Origin: an uncultured Rikenellaceae bacterium
GTDB lineage: Bacteria; Bacteroidota; Bacteroidia; Bacteroidales; Rikenellaceae
Length of the DNA stretch: 49,424 nt
Direction: 5' to 3'
NCBI GenBank assembly: GCA_947038405.1
Contig: CAMQVY010000015.1
Coordinates: 1-49,424 of the forward strand
Shown one piece after another: positions 37,035 to 46,327 of this stretch (position 1 is the first letter of the stretch; each line of letters begins with the position of its first letter). The notes beneath the pieces are model-generated. The model was not told the origin of the DNA. It made no database searches and saw only the letters and a list, made by a program, of their open reading frames with translations. The translations under genes were made by a program, and so were the position numbers.

Positions 37035-37681
37035 TGGAGGTAATTATTTCGGTGGCAACATCTTTAGATGGATATATTGATGATAGCACTACACAAAGAT
37101 TAAAGCTCTCTAGTCCCGAAGATTGGGATGATGTTCTTAAACTTAGGTGTGAGTGTGATGCGATTCTTGTTGGTGCAGGGACTTTGAGAATAGATAATCC
37201 ATCCCTAGTTGTAAAGAGTGATGAAGAGAGGCTAAAAAGGGTTAAAAATGGGCTCGATAGTGATATTATAAAGGTATCATTAACTGCAAGTGGGTGTGTT
37301 AGTAGAGAGATGAGGTTTTTTACTGAAGGTAATGGTACCAAAATATTGTTTGTTACAGATGGTGTTGATACATCTTCGGTTGACGATCTATGTGAAGTGG
37401 TCTCTTTAAAAAGCATAACCGCAGAAAATATCGTAAATGAGCTATCAAATCGAGGCTTTAAACGATTATTAGTAGAGGGGGGGAGTAACATATTAACTAT
37501 GTTTTTTAATGAGAATATGGTTGATAAGTTGAGGTTAGCTATTGCACCATTTTTTGTTGGTGACTCAAAGGCACCAAGATTTGTACAAGATGCAATTTTT
37601 TTTGCAAATAAAGATAATAGAATGAAATTAATAAATGTTCGCCAATTGGGCGATATGGCAGTAATGGAGTATGGAAGATAG
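37034..37681 (+). CDS. RibD C-terminal-type (dihydrofolate reductase-like) reductase
   Basis: This 215 aa stand-alone protein has the RibD_C fold: ISVATSLDGYIDD at the start, CDAILVGAGTLRIDNP for nucleotide binding, LVEGGSNI near residue 150, and a final VRQLGDMAVMEY strand. In riboflavin synthesis this domain uses NADPH to reduce the ribosyl side chain of the pyrimidine intermediate. Here it is separate from, and placed before, a RibD-type deaminase with which it overlaps by 11 bp. Bifunctional RibD has the deaminase first. The pair may do the RibD reactions or a related pterin/pyrimidine step. Confidence 0.85.
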   Translation: MEVIISVATSLDGYIDDSTTQRLKLSSPEDWDDVLKLRCECDAILVGAGTLRIDNPSLVVKSDEERLKRVKNGLDSDIIKVSLTASGCVSREMRFFTEGNGTKILFVTDGVDTSSVDDLCEVVSLKSITAENIVNELSNRGFKRLLVEGGSNILTMFFNENMVDKLRLAIAPFFVGDSKAPRFVQDAIFFANKDNRMKLINVRQLGDMAVMEYGR

Positions 37682-38117
37682 AGATAGTATATATTTGGAG
37701 AGAGCTTTGGAGTTGAGTCGTAGTTGTGTTAAATCGGACTCTGCATACTCTGTTGGTGCTGTGCTACTATGTGCAGATGGTAAGGTGTATGGTGGATATA
37801 CACATGAAACTAATGATACGAATCATGCAGAAGAGGAGGCTATATTAAAGGCATCTAAGGATATGGCTACATTAGAGGGTGCTATAATGTTTTGTACGAT
37901 GGAACCTTGTTCTATTCGTAAATCAAAACCGAAGTCGTGTACGCAACTTCTGATTGAGAATAGATTTAAGAGGGTCGTATTTATTGTTAAAGAGCCCGAT
38001 TGTTTTGTTGAGTGTAATGGAGTTAATCTGCTAAGGGAGGCAGGTATCGAAGTTAATATAAATGATGAATTAGCGGAGAGTGTAAGGATGATTAATAAAC
38101 ATATAATTATTTCGTAA
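37671..38117 (+). CDS. RibD N-terminal-type cytidine/pyrimidine deaminase
   Basis: This 148 aa protein has the zinc-binding signature of the deaminase family: NHAEEEA (His-Ala-Glu, with Glu as proton shuttle) and MEPCSIRKSKPKSC. The wide spacing between the two Cys is like RibD (EPCS...C) rather than ordinary cytidine deaminase (PCxxC). It would remove an amino group from a pyrimidine ring. Its start codon lies inside the end of the reductase gene, implying coupled translation. Function as the deaminase half of a split RibD is inferred; a dCMP or other nucleoside deaminase remains possible. A strong terminator follows. Confidence 0.85.
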   Translation: MEDRDSIYLERALELSRSCVKSDSAYSVGAVLLCADGKVYGGYTHETNDTNHAEEEAILKASKDMATLEGAIMFCTMEPCSIRKSKPKSCTQLLIENRFKRVVFIVKEPDCFVECNGVNLLREAGIEVNINDELAESVRMINKHIIIS

Positions 38118-38168
38118 GTACGGTTGTGCTTAGCTGCTTGCGGAGAGTAGTTCTTACATATGTGAAAT

Positions 38169-38225
38169 AAAAAAGAGGGAGACTCAAATTCATTTAGTAT
38201 GAATTTAAGCCTCCCTCTTTTTATT
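38169..38225 (+). terminator. Terminator after the split RibD-type pair
   Basis: A 12 bp outer stem (AAAAAGAGGGAG with CTCCCTCTTTTT) and an inner 8 bp AAATTCAT/ATGAATTT stem are separated by a short internal mismatch. A T-tract follows the stem. Confidence 0.88.
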
Positions 38226-38238
38226 ATCTATAGTTTTT

Positions 38239-38276
38239 AAAAAAACTGCCCCAAAATATTTCTAATTTGAGGCAGT
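38239..38276 (-). terminator. Terminator of the DUF3472 lipoprotein gene
   Basis: On the minus strand, ACTGCC (38271-38276 side) pairs with GGCAGT (38245-38250 side), with further pairs inside, and is followed by seven T. It lies about 50 bp after the stop at 38326. Confidence 0.8.
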
Positions 38277-38325
38277 CTATTTCTAAATATTTGTTATACA
38301 CATCTTAATTTGATGTGACCTTTTA

Positions 38326-40389
38326 TTATTTTATTGTTTCTAAATATTCAAAGTCTACATCAGGTTCAGTGCCTTTAGCAGTTGATTCAAATGTAGTGTA
38401 ACCTTTTGTTAACTCGTTAAAGAATCCACCCATTTTTAGATAGAATGAACCATTTTCTAACAAGCCACCTTGATAATCTAACCTTACACCTGCACTTGCA
38501 GTTGCATCATGTGTAAATGTACCGCTAGTTACTCTTACCCATTTAGCACTTTCCCCATATGACCACTGGTTTGACAAGGCTACTTTTCTACTAAGATATC
38601 CTTGATTTGGGCTGAAGTTTTCTAAGAAAGAGTGAGCATTTGTGTACCAAGTATCTGTTTTAGGACGTAAGAAACTTGCAATTAAGCGCCACTCATTATC
38701 ATCTGTTGCAAAGAAGTATGCAGTGTAAACAGTATTTCCCTTACCATCAGGGTGTACTTGCATTAAGAATTTATATGTATTGCCAGCAGTCCAGTTATAT
38801 CTCAAGTAACTTTGACCTCCAGAGCCTTCATTTCCAAACTCGCCAATATGTACATCACGTCCTGTTTTCATAAGTTTAATTCTATCCTCTTCAGGAATTA
38901 AGTCTGGATCTTCTGTATCAAATGGACTCCACACAGAGAATAAAACTCTTCTTTCAGTAGCTGAATTATACTGCATTCCAAAATAGCCCTCTCCAAATCC
39001 AGCAGCCATATAGTAACTGTTCATTGTTTCCCCCTCTTTAGGAACAGTAACTTCGTTGTAAAACCACTCAACATTCTCTTTTGGAAGAGTATATTTCATA
39101 TGAACAGAAGGACCTCTACGTCCCCAGTAATTCTCAAAGTCATGTACGTAACTCATCTCGCCATCAGCAACAACTAATATTGATTCGACCTCTCCGAAGT
39201 TATTTGTTGCGCTCTCTACTCCTTGTAGATCAACACGAACATAACCTGGATCTGTGGTAGTAAATTTGCCTACATTAACCTTTGCAAAGTTGTCACTAGC
39301 GATATTAACTTTAATAGTTTTATCTCCACATTTAACATTAACAGATGAATTACCCTTAGCTTGAAGTGCAAGTTCAAAAGTTCCAGCTTTGTGTAGATAG
39401 AAGTATGTGCTGATTACACTTTTTTTACTTCTCCAGCTAGTTAAGCCTTTATTATGATCAATGTTAGCACCACTTTGATCTTCAGTCACATAGCTATTTC
39501 CACCCATTCCAACAGCAGTAGGAGCTACAACCTCGACAATACAAGTTGCTTTTTTTAGTCTCTCCTCTGTAGTAACAGTAATTGTTGCTGTTCCTATTTT
39601 TAGTGGAGTAACAACTCCAGCTTCATCAATAGTTGCAACTGCTTCGTCACTACTTGACCAAGTGACATTTTGATTTGTTGTATTTTCAGGGATGAAAGTA
39701 GCTTTAAGGGTTTTAGGTGCTCCTGATTCACTGAATTTTAATGTTTCGTAATCAAGTTTCACTCCACTAAGGTATACTGTTTTTGGAACAACAGTTACGA
39801 CACATGTGTTAGAGATTTCTTTATCTTTTACAGTTACAGTAATTGTTGTTTCACCTTTTTTTAGTGGGGTAACAACTCCAGACTCATCAACAGTTGCAAT
39901 TTTTACATCACTACTTGACCAAATAAGGTCTCTTTCTGTTGTGTTTGAAGGAGAAAAAGATGTTGTTAGAGTACCCTTATCTTCATTTTCAGTCAATGTT
40001 AATGTTTTTGGAACAATAGTTATCCCAACTACAGGAATAACTTGCTCATATACAGTGACAGTACACTCTCCTACCTTTGCACCATCGTCTGTTGTTGCAA
40101 TAATTTTAGCTTCACCCTCTTTAAATGCAGTTATAGTTCCAGTTGCATTAACCAACGCAACCTCCCTGTTGTTACTGCGCCAAGTGATACCTTTATTTGT
40201 TACATCAATAGGTGTTATGACAGCTTTTACTGTCTCGCTAGCACCTACAACGAGGCTAAGTGTATTAGGGGTGATTGTTACTCCTGTTGCATGGATGACT
40301 TCGATTCCATCATCTGAGCAAGATTTTAATAATAATAGCGATGTTATCGCGCATAGCATAATCATGGATTTGGCTAAAAATTTTCTCAT
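38326..40389 (-). CDS. Surface lipoprotein: three BIG2 repeats, DUF5077 and DUF3472
   Basis: This 687 aa protein has a lipoprotein signal ending at Cys24 with acidic residues after it (CSDDG), predicting surface exposure. Three BIG2 domains lie at about 33-113, 117-201 and 206-288, each with an ITW/LIW/VTW-SS and GTATIT-like pattern. Residues about 296-410 match DUF5077 (YFYLHKAGTFELALQAKG), and about 415-680 match DUF3472 (YYMAAGFGEGYFGMQYN, VLFSVWSPFDT, YKFLMQVHPDG). DUF5077-DUF3472 is a known pairing in Bacteroidota, thought to act on or bind glycans, but no reaction is established. It is a single gene with its own terminator. It is the second DUF3472 protein in the window and is built quite differently from the one at 23896-27288. 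Confidence 0.85.
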   Translation of the reverse strand: MRKFLAKSMIMLCAITSLLLLKSCSDDGIEVIHATGVTITPNTLSLVVGASETVKAVITPIDVTNKGITWRSNNREVALVNATGTITAFKEGEAKIIATTDDGAKVGECTVTVYEQVIPVVGITIVPKTLTLTENEDKGTLTTSFSPSNTTERDLIWSSSDVKIATVDESGVVTPLKKGETTITVTVKDKEISNTCVVTVVPKTVYLSGVKLDYETLKFSESGAPKTLKATFIPENTTNQNVTWSSSDEAVATIDEAGVVTPLKIGTATITVTTEERLKKATCIVEVVAPTAVGMGGNSYVTEDQSGANIDHNKGLTSWRSKKSVISTYFYLHKAGTFELALQAKGNSSVNVKCGDKTIKVNIASDNFAKVNVGKFTTTDPGYVRVDLQGVESATNNFGEVESILVVADGEMSYVHDFENYWGRRGPSVHMKYTLPKENVEWFYNEVTVPKEGETMNSYYMAAGFGEGYFGMQYNSATERRVLFSVWSPFDTEDPDLIPEEDRIKLMKTGRDVHIGEFGNEGSGGQSYLRYNWTAGNTYKFLMQVHPDGKGNTVYTAYFFATDDNEWRLIASFLRPKTDTWYTNAHSFLENFSPNQGYLSRKVALSNQWSYGESAKWVRVTSGTFTHDATASAGVRLDYQGGLLENGSFYLKMGGFFNELTKGYTTFESTAKGTEPDVDFEYLETIK

Positions 40390-40690
40390 TCGTTACAAGT
40401 TTAGGTAGTTAATTTATTAAAATAGTTAATTAGTTATGTAATATTAAAACAAATGTACAAATTTTACAAAGATAAAGGTATCTATTTGCATGTTTTTTTA
40501 ATTATAATATAATAGTAGTTCTCCTTTCAGTTACTCTTAATGTTATGATTTGTCTATAAAATATCAAATTTACGTAAAGTAAGGTGGGGAAATTAACCCT
40601 GTTTGTCTATGGAAAAGGCTATTTGGTCTATTTGTTTTTTTATACTTAGTAGTATAGTATATTTTTGAAGTACAATTAAAAGATAATACT
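40390..40690. other. Divergent intergenic region (DUF3472 lipoprotein / TolC operon)
   Basis: This 301 bp AT-rich stretch holds a minus-strand -7 candidate at 40449-40457 (ACAAATGTA, that is TACATTTGT on the minus strand) and a plus-strand one at 40660-40668. Nothing else was recognised. Confidence 0.5.
40660..40668 (+). promoter_or_regulatory. Candidate -7 element for the exporter operon
   Basis: TATTTTTGA fits TAnnTTTG and ends 22 bp before the ATG at 40691. A TTTG at 40631-40634 is 25 bp upstream, slightly farther than the usual spacing. Confidence 0.5.
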
Positions 40691-42019
40691 ATGAACTATT
40701 TTAATAAACTACTAGGGTGTACGCTCTTTTTGCTTGGGTCAATTTATGGAGACTTAGCGGCTCAAGACTCAATGATAACCATGGACCTAAGAGGGTGTAT
40801 AGATTATGCTCACAAAAACAATATCTCTTTGAAGAGATCTAAACTTCAATTAGATTTGAGTGAGGTGGATGTTAAGAGTGCAAAAGCAGCTTTCCTTCCG
40901 AATTTAACAAGTTCAATCTCACAGAATTATAATAATAAACCATTTGGAGAGCAGTTTGGTACGCCAACAAACAGTTATAGTGCCAATTATGGTGTTAGTT
41001 CATCTCTTACTCTGTACAATGGGGGACAGAATAGAAATGATCTAAAGGTAAGTGAATTAAATGTGGATATGTCGGAGTTGGATATCGAGATTAATGAGAG
41101 CGATATTGAGACGGCAATAGCACAGTACTACATCCAGATACTATACGCTACAGATGCACTTGATGTTAATAAATATATGTTGGATGTAAGTATTAAAAAT
41201 AGAGAGAGAGGTCAAGAATTATATAATCTTGAAGATATAAATAGTGCTGATTTGGCACAATTGGAGAGTCAAGAGGCATCAGATAGGTATAATGTTGTTG
41301 TTGCTGAGTCTAATTTGCGAAACTTAAACTTGCAATTAAAGCAGTTATTGGAGATCGATAGTGAGACTACTGTCCATATCGAAATCCCAGAGATAGATGA
41401 TGATAGAATAAATATAACAATTCCATCAATTAATACGATATACGCTATTGCAGAGGGTATAAGGCCTGAAATAAAACTTAATGAGTTAGATGTTTTAGCT
41501 TCAAATATTGCTCTTTCTCAATCAAAGGCGGGCTATCTACCCACAATTAAACTCGCTGCAAATGTTGGTGTCAACCACAATACAACAAGTAATTTTAACT
41601 TTGGAGATCAGTTGCAAAATAGTCTAGGCAATGGATTGGGTCTAAATATTAATATTCCTATTTTTAATAATAGAAAGACAAAGAGTGCAGTAGATAAATC
41701 GGAATTAAATATAGTTGATAGTGAACTAAGTTTGAAAGATTCAAAAAACCAGTTATACCGAACTATCGAATCTATATATAATGATGCGATAAATGCTCAG
41801 ATGAAGTTTGTTGCTGCGGAGCAGAAGTTATTAAGTGTAGATAAAAGTTTGGGTCTAGTGATCGAGCAGTTTGAGTTGGGGATGAAGAGTCCGATGGAGC
41901 TATTGATCGAGCAGAGTAATTACATTGCGACACAGCAAGAACTTATACAAGCGAAGTATGTCGCTCTGTTGAATATAATACTATTAAATCACTATAAAGG
42001 AGACGAAATTAAAATCTAA
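40691..42019 (+). CDS. TolC-family outer-membrane efflux protein
   Basis: This 442 aa protein has a signal peptide (cleavage near DLAA25-QDS). It has two similar halves of long amphipathic helices, each ending near an outer-membrane strand (VSSSLTLYNGGQNRND; GLGLNINIPIFNNRKTKS). This is the TolC arrangement that forms a trimeric channel from periplasm to outside. The stop is 10 bp before the adaptor gene, and adaptor, ATPase and permease follow, so the four make a complete tripartite exporter. Confidence 0.92.
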   Translation: MNYFNKLLGCTLFLLGSIYGDLAAQDSMITMDLRGCIDYAHKNNISLKRSKLQLDLSEVDVKSAKAAFLPNLTSSISQNYNNKPFGEQFGTPTNSYSANYGVSSSLTLYNGGQNRNDLKVSELNVDMSELDIEINESDIETAIAQYYIQILYATDALDVNKYMLDVSIKNRERGQELYNLEDINSADLAQLESQEASDRYNVVVAESNLRNLNLQLKQLLEIDSETTVHIEIPEIDDDRINITIPSINTIYAIAEGIRPEIKLNELDVLASNIALSQSKAGYLPTIKLAANVGVNHNTTSNFNFGDQLQNSLGNGLGLNINIPIFNNRKTKSAVDKSELNIVDSELSLKDSKNQLYRTIESIYNDAINAQMKFVAAEQKLLSVDKSLGLVIEQFELGMKSPMELLIEQSNYIATQQELIQAKYVALLNIILLNHYKGDEIKI

Positions 42020-42029
42020 AATTTAAATA

Positions 42030-43229
42030 ATGGAAAAGATGAAGAAGAAAAAATATTTAATAATACTAGCTAGTATTGCACTGTTATCTATATTATATTT
42101 TGCATTTAAAGATAGTTTGATGCCTTCAGATAGCAGCGTTAATGTTACTACCGCAGTGGTAAAAAAAGGAAAGATTGTAAACTCAATATCTGCAACTGGA
42201 ACAATAGAGCCTGTTACGCAGGTTCAAGTTGGAACTCAAGTGTCAGGAATATTGACCAAACTATATGTTGACTACAATAGCATAGTAAAAAAAGGTGATG
42301 TTATTGCGGAGTTGGATAGGAGTAATCTCCTTATTGATCTATCGTCAAAACAGAGTAGTTTAAATAGTGCCAAGAGTGAGTATGAGTATGAATTGCAGAA
42401 TTACACGCGAGAAAAGACGCTGTTTGAGAAGAATTTAATCGCAAAGAGTGAATACGATATAGCTCTGTATAACTATGAGAAGGCTCAAAATAATTACGAC
42501 TTAGCGCACTATAATCTTACTAAGTCTCAGACAAATTTAGGATATGCAACTATCTACTCTCCAATTGATGGTGTTGTGTTATCTAAAGATGTCGAAGAGG
42601 GTCAGACTGTTGCATCTAGTCTGAATACTCCTACATTATTTACGATTGCGGCAGATTTGACCGATATGAGGGTAATCGCGGATGTTGACGAAGCAGAGAT
42701 CGGTGGAGTTGAAGTTGGTCAAAAAGTTATATTTGCAGTTGATGCTTATCTTGATCTTCAATTTGAAGGGGTTGTAACTCAGGTTCGCCAGCTAGGGATT
42801 GTAACAAGTAATGTTGTTACATATGAGGTTGTAATATCTGCACATAATCCTGAGTTGAAACTTAAACCTGGGTTGACTGCAAATGTCACTATCTACACAA
42901 TGGATGAGATGTGTGAGACGGTTGTTCCTGCAAAGGCATTAAGTTTTGACCCAAGATTGGTGTTAGAACCTAATGAAGTAATTGTTAATGAGATGCCACG
43001 TAAAGCACCAAAAGTGTGGGTGAAGAGTGGTGATGTATATAAATCTGTTGGAGTTACATTGGGGCGAAGTAGTAGAACATTTACTGAAGTCTCTGGGATA
43101 GATGCTGGGACTACAATCGTAGTTGATGTAGAGTCAGATGCCGTAAATGCTCCAATGGCTGGAAAGATACCAGAGCAAGAGAAGAGTCCATTTGCTTTAG
43201 GAGGACCTAAAGGAGGTAGACGTCCATAG
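42030..43229 (+). CDS. MacA/HlyD-like periplasmic adaptor protein
   Basis: This 399 aa protein has one N-terminal membrane segment (about 8-27) and a barrel-sandwich lipoyl-like domain in two parts (SATGTIEPVTQVQVGTQVSG and YATIYSPIDGVVLSKDVEEG). A helical hairpin (about 90-170) and beta-barrel domains follow. These features mark membrane-fusion adaptors of the MacA type that link a MacB permease to TolC. The tail is short and rich in Gly, Lys and Arg. It lies 10 bp after the TolC gene and 24 bp before the ATPase ATG at 43254. Confidence 0.92.
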   Translation: MEKMKKKKYLIILASIALLSILYFAFKDSLMPSDSSVNVTTAVVKKGKIVNSISATGTIEPVTQVQVGTQVSGILTKLYVDYNSIVKKGDVIAELDRSNLLIDLSSKQSSLNSAKSEYEYELQNYTREKTLFEKNLIAKSEYDIALYNYEKAQNNYDLAHYNLTKSQTNLGYATIYSPIDGVVLSKDVEEGQTVASSLNTPTLFTIAADLTDMRVIADVDEAEIGGVEVGQKVIFAVDAYLDLQFEGVVTQVRQLGIVTSNVVTYEVVISAHNPELKLKPGLTANVTIYTMDEMCETVVPAKALSFDPRLVLEPNEVIVNEMPRKAPKVWVKSGDVYKSVGVTLGRSSRTFTEVSGIDAGTTIVVDVESDAVNAPMAGKIPEQEKSPFALGGPKGGRRP

Positions 43230-43253
43230 TGTAAATCTATAATCATCTTGAAA

Positions 43254-44000
43254 ATGAGAAATAAAATAATAGAATTAATAGATATAAAGCGAAACTTTAG
43301 TGTTGGTTCAGAGGTCGTACGCGCTTTACGTGGGATTTCATTTACAATACGCGAAGGCGATTTTGTAACTATAATGGGAACATCAGGTAGTGGTAAGAGT
43401 ACACTATTAAATATTCTTGGTTGTCTTGACGATACCTCAAATGGAGAGTATTATTTAGATGGAGTACTGGTTCGTAATATGAGTAAGAATGAGAGAGCAA
43501 CACTGCGTAATCGTAAAATTGGCTTTGTATTTCAGAGTTATAATCTCCTTGCCAAAACTACTGCGGTAGAGAATGTTGAATTGCCACTGATGTATAATTC
43601 AAGCATACGCTCTAAAGATCGTAGAGATAGGGCAATTACGGCTTTGACAAGAGTTGGATTAGCAGATCGTCTGCAACATAAAAGCAACCAAATGAGTGGA
43701 GGGCAGATGCAACGAGTTGCGATTGCACGAGCTTTGGTAAATGATCCTGCTGTGATATTGGCAGATGAGGCGACAGGTAATTTGGATACTCGAACATCAT
43801 TTGAAATATTAACTCTTTTGCAGAGGCTACATTCAGAGGGGAAAACAATTGTGTTTGTTACTCACAATCCTGAAATTGCAGAGTTTTCCAATAGGTGTAT
43901 TATATTGAAAGATGGCTTGGTTGATAGTGATGTCTATAATTCGGATGTGCGTAGTGCCGCAGAGGTACTTGCTAATTTACCGGTATTAAATGAAGATTAA
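43254..44000 (+). CDS. MacB-type ABC transporter ATP-binding subunit
   Basis: From the ATG at 43254 this is 248 aa; a TTG at 43248 is a less likely start. It has the Walker A GTSGSGKST, Q-loop VFQSYNLL, signature MSGGQMQRVAIARAL, Walker B ILADEATGNLD and switch His (FVTHNPE). The SGGQ form and ADEATGNLD are typical of the MacB/LolD class that powers lipoprotein, peptide or drug export. The permease is a separate gene 17 bp downstream, unlike fused E. coli MacB. Confidence 0.93.
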   Translation: MRNKIIELIDIKRNFSVGSEVVRALRGISFTIREGDFVTIMGTSGSGKSTLLNILGCLDDTSNGEYYLDGVLVRNMSKNERATLRNRKIGFVFQSYNLLAKTTAVENVELPLMYNSSIRSKDRRDRAITALTRVGLADRLQHKSNQMSGGQMQRVAIARALVNDPAVILADEATGNLDTRTSFEILTLLQRLHSEGKTIVFVTHNPEIAEFSNRCIILKDGLVDSDVYNSDVRSAAEVLANLPVLNED

Positions 44001-44017
44001 TTATAATATTTATAAAA

Positions 44018-45235
44018 ATGAACGGATTAAATCTATTTAGAATAGCAGTACATGCTCTGTCGAACAACAAAACAAGAGCTTTTTTGACAATGCTTGGTAT
44101 TATAATTGGGGTAGCTTCTGTGATCACGATGCTTGCGATAGGGCAGGGGTCTAAGAGTAGTATTGAAAATCAGATTTCGGAGATGGGTTCAAATATGATT
44201 ATGATCTACCCTGGTGAGAGTCGTATGGGAGGTGTTAAGTTGAGTGCATCGGAGATGAATACTCTTAAAATAGAGGATTATGAGTCTCTAAAAGAATTAG
44301 ATTATTTAAGCGGAGTAAGTCCCTTGGTTTCATCCTCAGGTCAATATATTTTTGGGGCAAACAACTATCCAAGTGCAATCTCAGGAGTTAGCCCAGACTA
44401 TTTATCAATACGTCAGTTGAAATTGGCTAGTGGTGCGATGTTTTCGGAAGATGACATTCGTTTGTCTGCAAAAGTTTGTGTTATTGGGACGACGATTAAA
44501 AATAATCTATTTCCAAATGGGGAAGATCCAATAGGACAGATTATACGTTTTAAGAAGATCCCATTTCAAGTGATCGGAGTCCTTGAATCTAAGGGGTATA
44601 ATTCAATGGGTACAGACCAAGATGAAATTGTATTGACCCCATACACAACTGTAATGAAGCGAATCCTTGCAGTTACACATCTTAAAAGTATATATGCAAG
44701 TGCAATAACTGAAGAGCAAACTGAGGTTGCGAAACAAGAGGTTTCTGAGGCTCTGAGATATAACCATAAAATAGAGAGTGGTGGTGTTGATGATTTTAAT
44801 ATTAGGACTCAAGAAGAGTTGGCTTCAATGATTAGTAGTACAAGTGAATTAATGACAACACTACTTGCTTGTGTTGCAGCTATATCACTGCTAGTGGGTG
44901 GTATTGGAATTATGAATATTATGTATGTATCAGTAACTGAGAGAACAAAGGAGATTGGATTGAGAATGTCTGTTGGAGCTAAGGGTATTGATATTCTAAG
45001 TCAATTTTTAATAGAGTCTCTATTGATAAGCGTTACAGGTGGTATAATAGGGGTTGTATTAGGGTGTAGTTTTGCTTTAGGTGTAAATAAATTAGTACAT
45101 TGGCCTATTGAAATTGAGACGTGGACCATATTAGTTTCATTCGCAGTGTGTTCATTCACAGGAGTATTCTTTGGTTGGTATCCAGCAAAAAAAGCGGCAC
45201 AATTAGATCCTATTGATGCAATTCGTTACGAATAA
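44018..45235 (+). CDS. MacB-type ABC transporter permease
   Basis: This 405 aa protein has an N-terminal membrane helix (about 20-42) within NKTRAFLTMLGIIIGVASVITM. A MacB_PCD periplasmic domain (about 45-240) and FtsX-like membrane helices at the C-terminus (VSVTERTKEIGLRMSVGA, then two more helices) follow. This mechanotransmission-type permease works with the adjacent ATPase, MacA-like adaptor and TolC. The exported substrate may be peptides, a toxin or macrolide-like molecules; sequence does not decide. Confidence 0.93.
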   Translation: MNGLNLFRIAVHALSNNKTRAFLTMLGIIIGVASVITMLAIGQGSKSSIENQISEMGSNMIMIYPGESRMGGVKLSASEMNTLKIEDYESLKELDYLSGVSPLVSSSGQYIFGANNYPSAISGVSPDYLSIRQLKLASGAMFSEDDIRLSAKVCVIGTTIKNNLFPNGEDPIGQIIRFKKIPFQVIGVLESKGYNSMGTDQDEIVLTPYTTVMKRILAVTHLKSIYASAITEEQTEVAKQEVSEALRYNHKIESGGVDDFNIRTQEELASMISSTSELMTTLLACVAAISLLVGGIGIMNIMYVSVTERTKEIGLRMSVGAKGIDILSQFLIESLLISVTGGIIGVVLGCSFALGVNKLVHWPIEIETWTILVSFAVCSFTGVFFGWYPAKKAAQLDPIDAIRYE

Positions 45236-45241
45236 AAAAAC

Positions 45242-45250
45242 TATATTTGT
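45242..45250 (+). promoter_or_regulatory. Internal -7 element ahead of the two-component genes
   Basis: TATATTTGT fits TAnnTTTG and lies just 6 bp after the permease stop and 31 bp before the kinase ATG. It could let the kinase-regulator pair be expressed apart from the exporter. No clear -33 was found. Confidence 0.5.
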
Positions 45251-45281
45251 AGAGTAGTAATTTAAACAAATTTGGTGTAGA

Positions 45282-46325
45282 ATGAAAGCATTAATGAATT
45301 ATAAGATAGCGTTACATCTTTTAGTGGCGATGATGATATGTTTATCCCCACTTATTATGAATGCAATATGGTCTGAAAGTGAGTTGTCTAAGGGATTATA
45401 TTTTCGATATGGGATTGAGGCATTTTCGCTACTAACTATATATATAGTTAATTATTATCTATTTATTCCACGGTATCTTTTTTGCAATTTTAAATTAAAA
45501 TTTTTCATATATAATTTACTGACATTACTCCTGATTGTAGCTATTATGTATTGTATTAGAGAGTATGTAATTGAAAAACCTTTTTATGTCGTAAAAAGTA
45601 CGCGTCATAAACTCTGGATAATATCGGTTAGTCGAGATCTATTTAGTTTGGTTCTTACGGTTGGATTTGCAATTGCGGTACGTATGACGGGGAGGTTTAT
45701 GGAGAATGAACTAGCACTTAAAGAGGCGGAGAGTGCGCGAGCATCTGCGGAGTTATTGAATCTTCGCAATCAGATTAACCCTCATTTTCTACTTAATACT
45801 CTTAATAATATATATGCGCTGATCGCATTTAATGGAGAGAAGGCGCAAGATTCGGTGCAGAAGTTGAGTGTATTATTGAGATATGTTCTCTATGATAATA
45901 AGGAAGAGAGTGTTTTGCTAACTAAAGAGATTAATTTTTTAAGTAACTACATCGAATTAATGCAGATTCGGTTATCTAGTAATGTGGAGGTGAAGAGTAA
46001 CTTTAATGTTTCAAAAACTTCGGCAACTCGTATAGCTCCGCTCATATTCATTAGTTTGATAGAGAATGCGTTTAAGCATGGTGTAAACCCTTTAGAACAG
46101 AGTTATATACACATATCTATTGAGGAGATTGAAGATGGTAGAAGTGTTGCGGTCTGTATCGCAAATAGTAATCATCCAAAATTAGAGAGTGATAAGAGCG
46201 GTAGTGGCATAGGGTTGGAGCAGGTGCGAAAACGATTAGAGCTATTGTATAAGAATCGATATGAATGGGACGTGATCTGTGATGCTAAACATTATAAGAG
46301 TAAATTACTTATTAAAATTAATTAA
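45282..46325 (+). CDS. LytS/YpdA-type sensor histidine kinase
   Basis: This 347 aa protein has four hydrophobic segments in the first 140 residues and then a His_kinase domain. The phosphoacceptor is His168 in NQINPHFLLNTLNNI, and the ATP-binding N-box (PLIFISLIENAFKHG) and SGIGLEQVRKRLE motifs are intact. These kinases sense membrane or envelope signals and pass phosphate to a LytTR regulator, which is the next gene only 2 bp away. Position after the exporter suggests control of, or response to, its substrate. Confidence 0.92.
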   Translation: MKALMNYKIALHLLVAMMICLSPLIMNAIWSESELSKGLYFRYGIEAFSLLTIYIVNYYLFIPRYLFCNFKLKFFIYNLLTLLLIVAIMYCIREYVIEKPFYVVKSTRHKLWIISVSRDLFSLVLTVGFAIAVRMTGRFMENELALKEAESARASAELLNLRNQINPHFLLNTLNNIYALIAFNGEKAQDSVQKLSVLLRYVLYDNKEESVLLTKEINFLSNYIELMQIRLSSNVEVKSNFNVSKTSATRIAPLIFISLIENAFKHGVNPLEQSYIHISIEEIEDGRSVAVCIANSNHPKLESDKSGSGIGLEQVRKRLELLYKNRYEWDVICDAKHYKSKLLIKIN

Positions 46326-46327
46326 TA

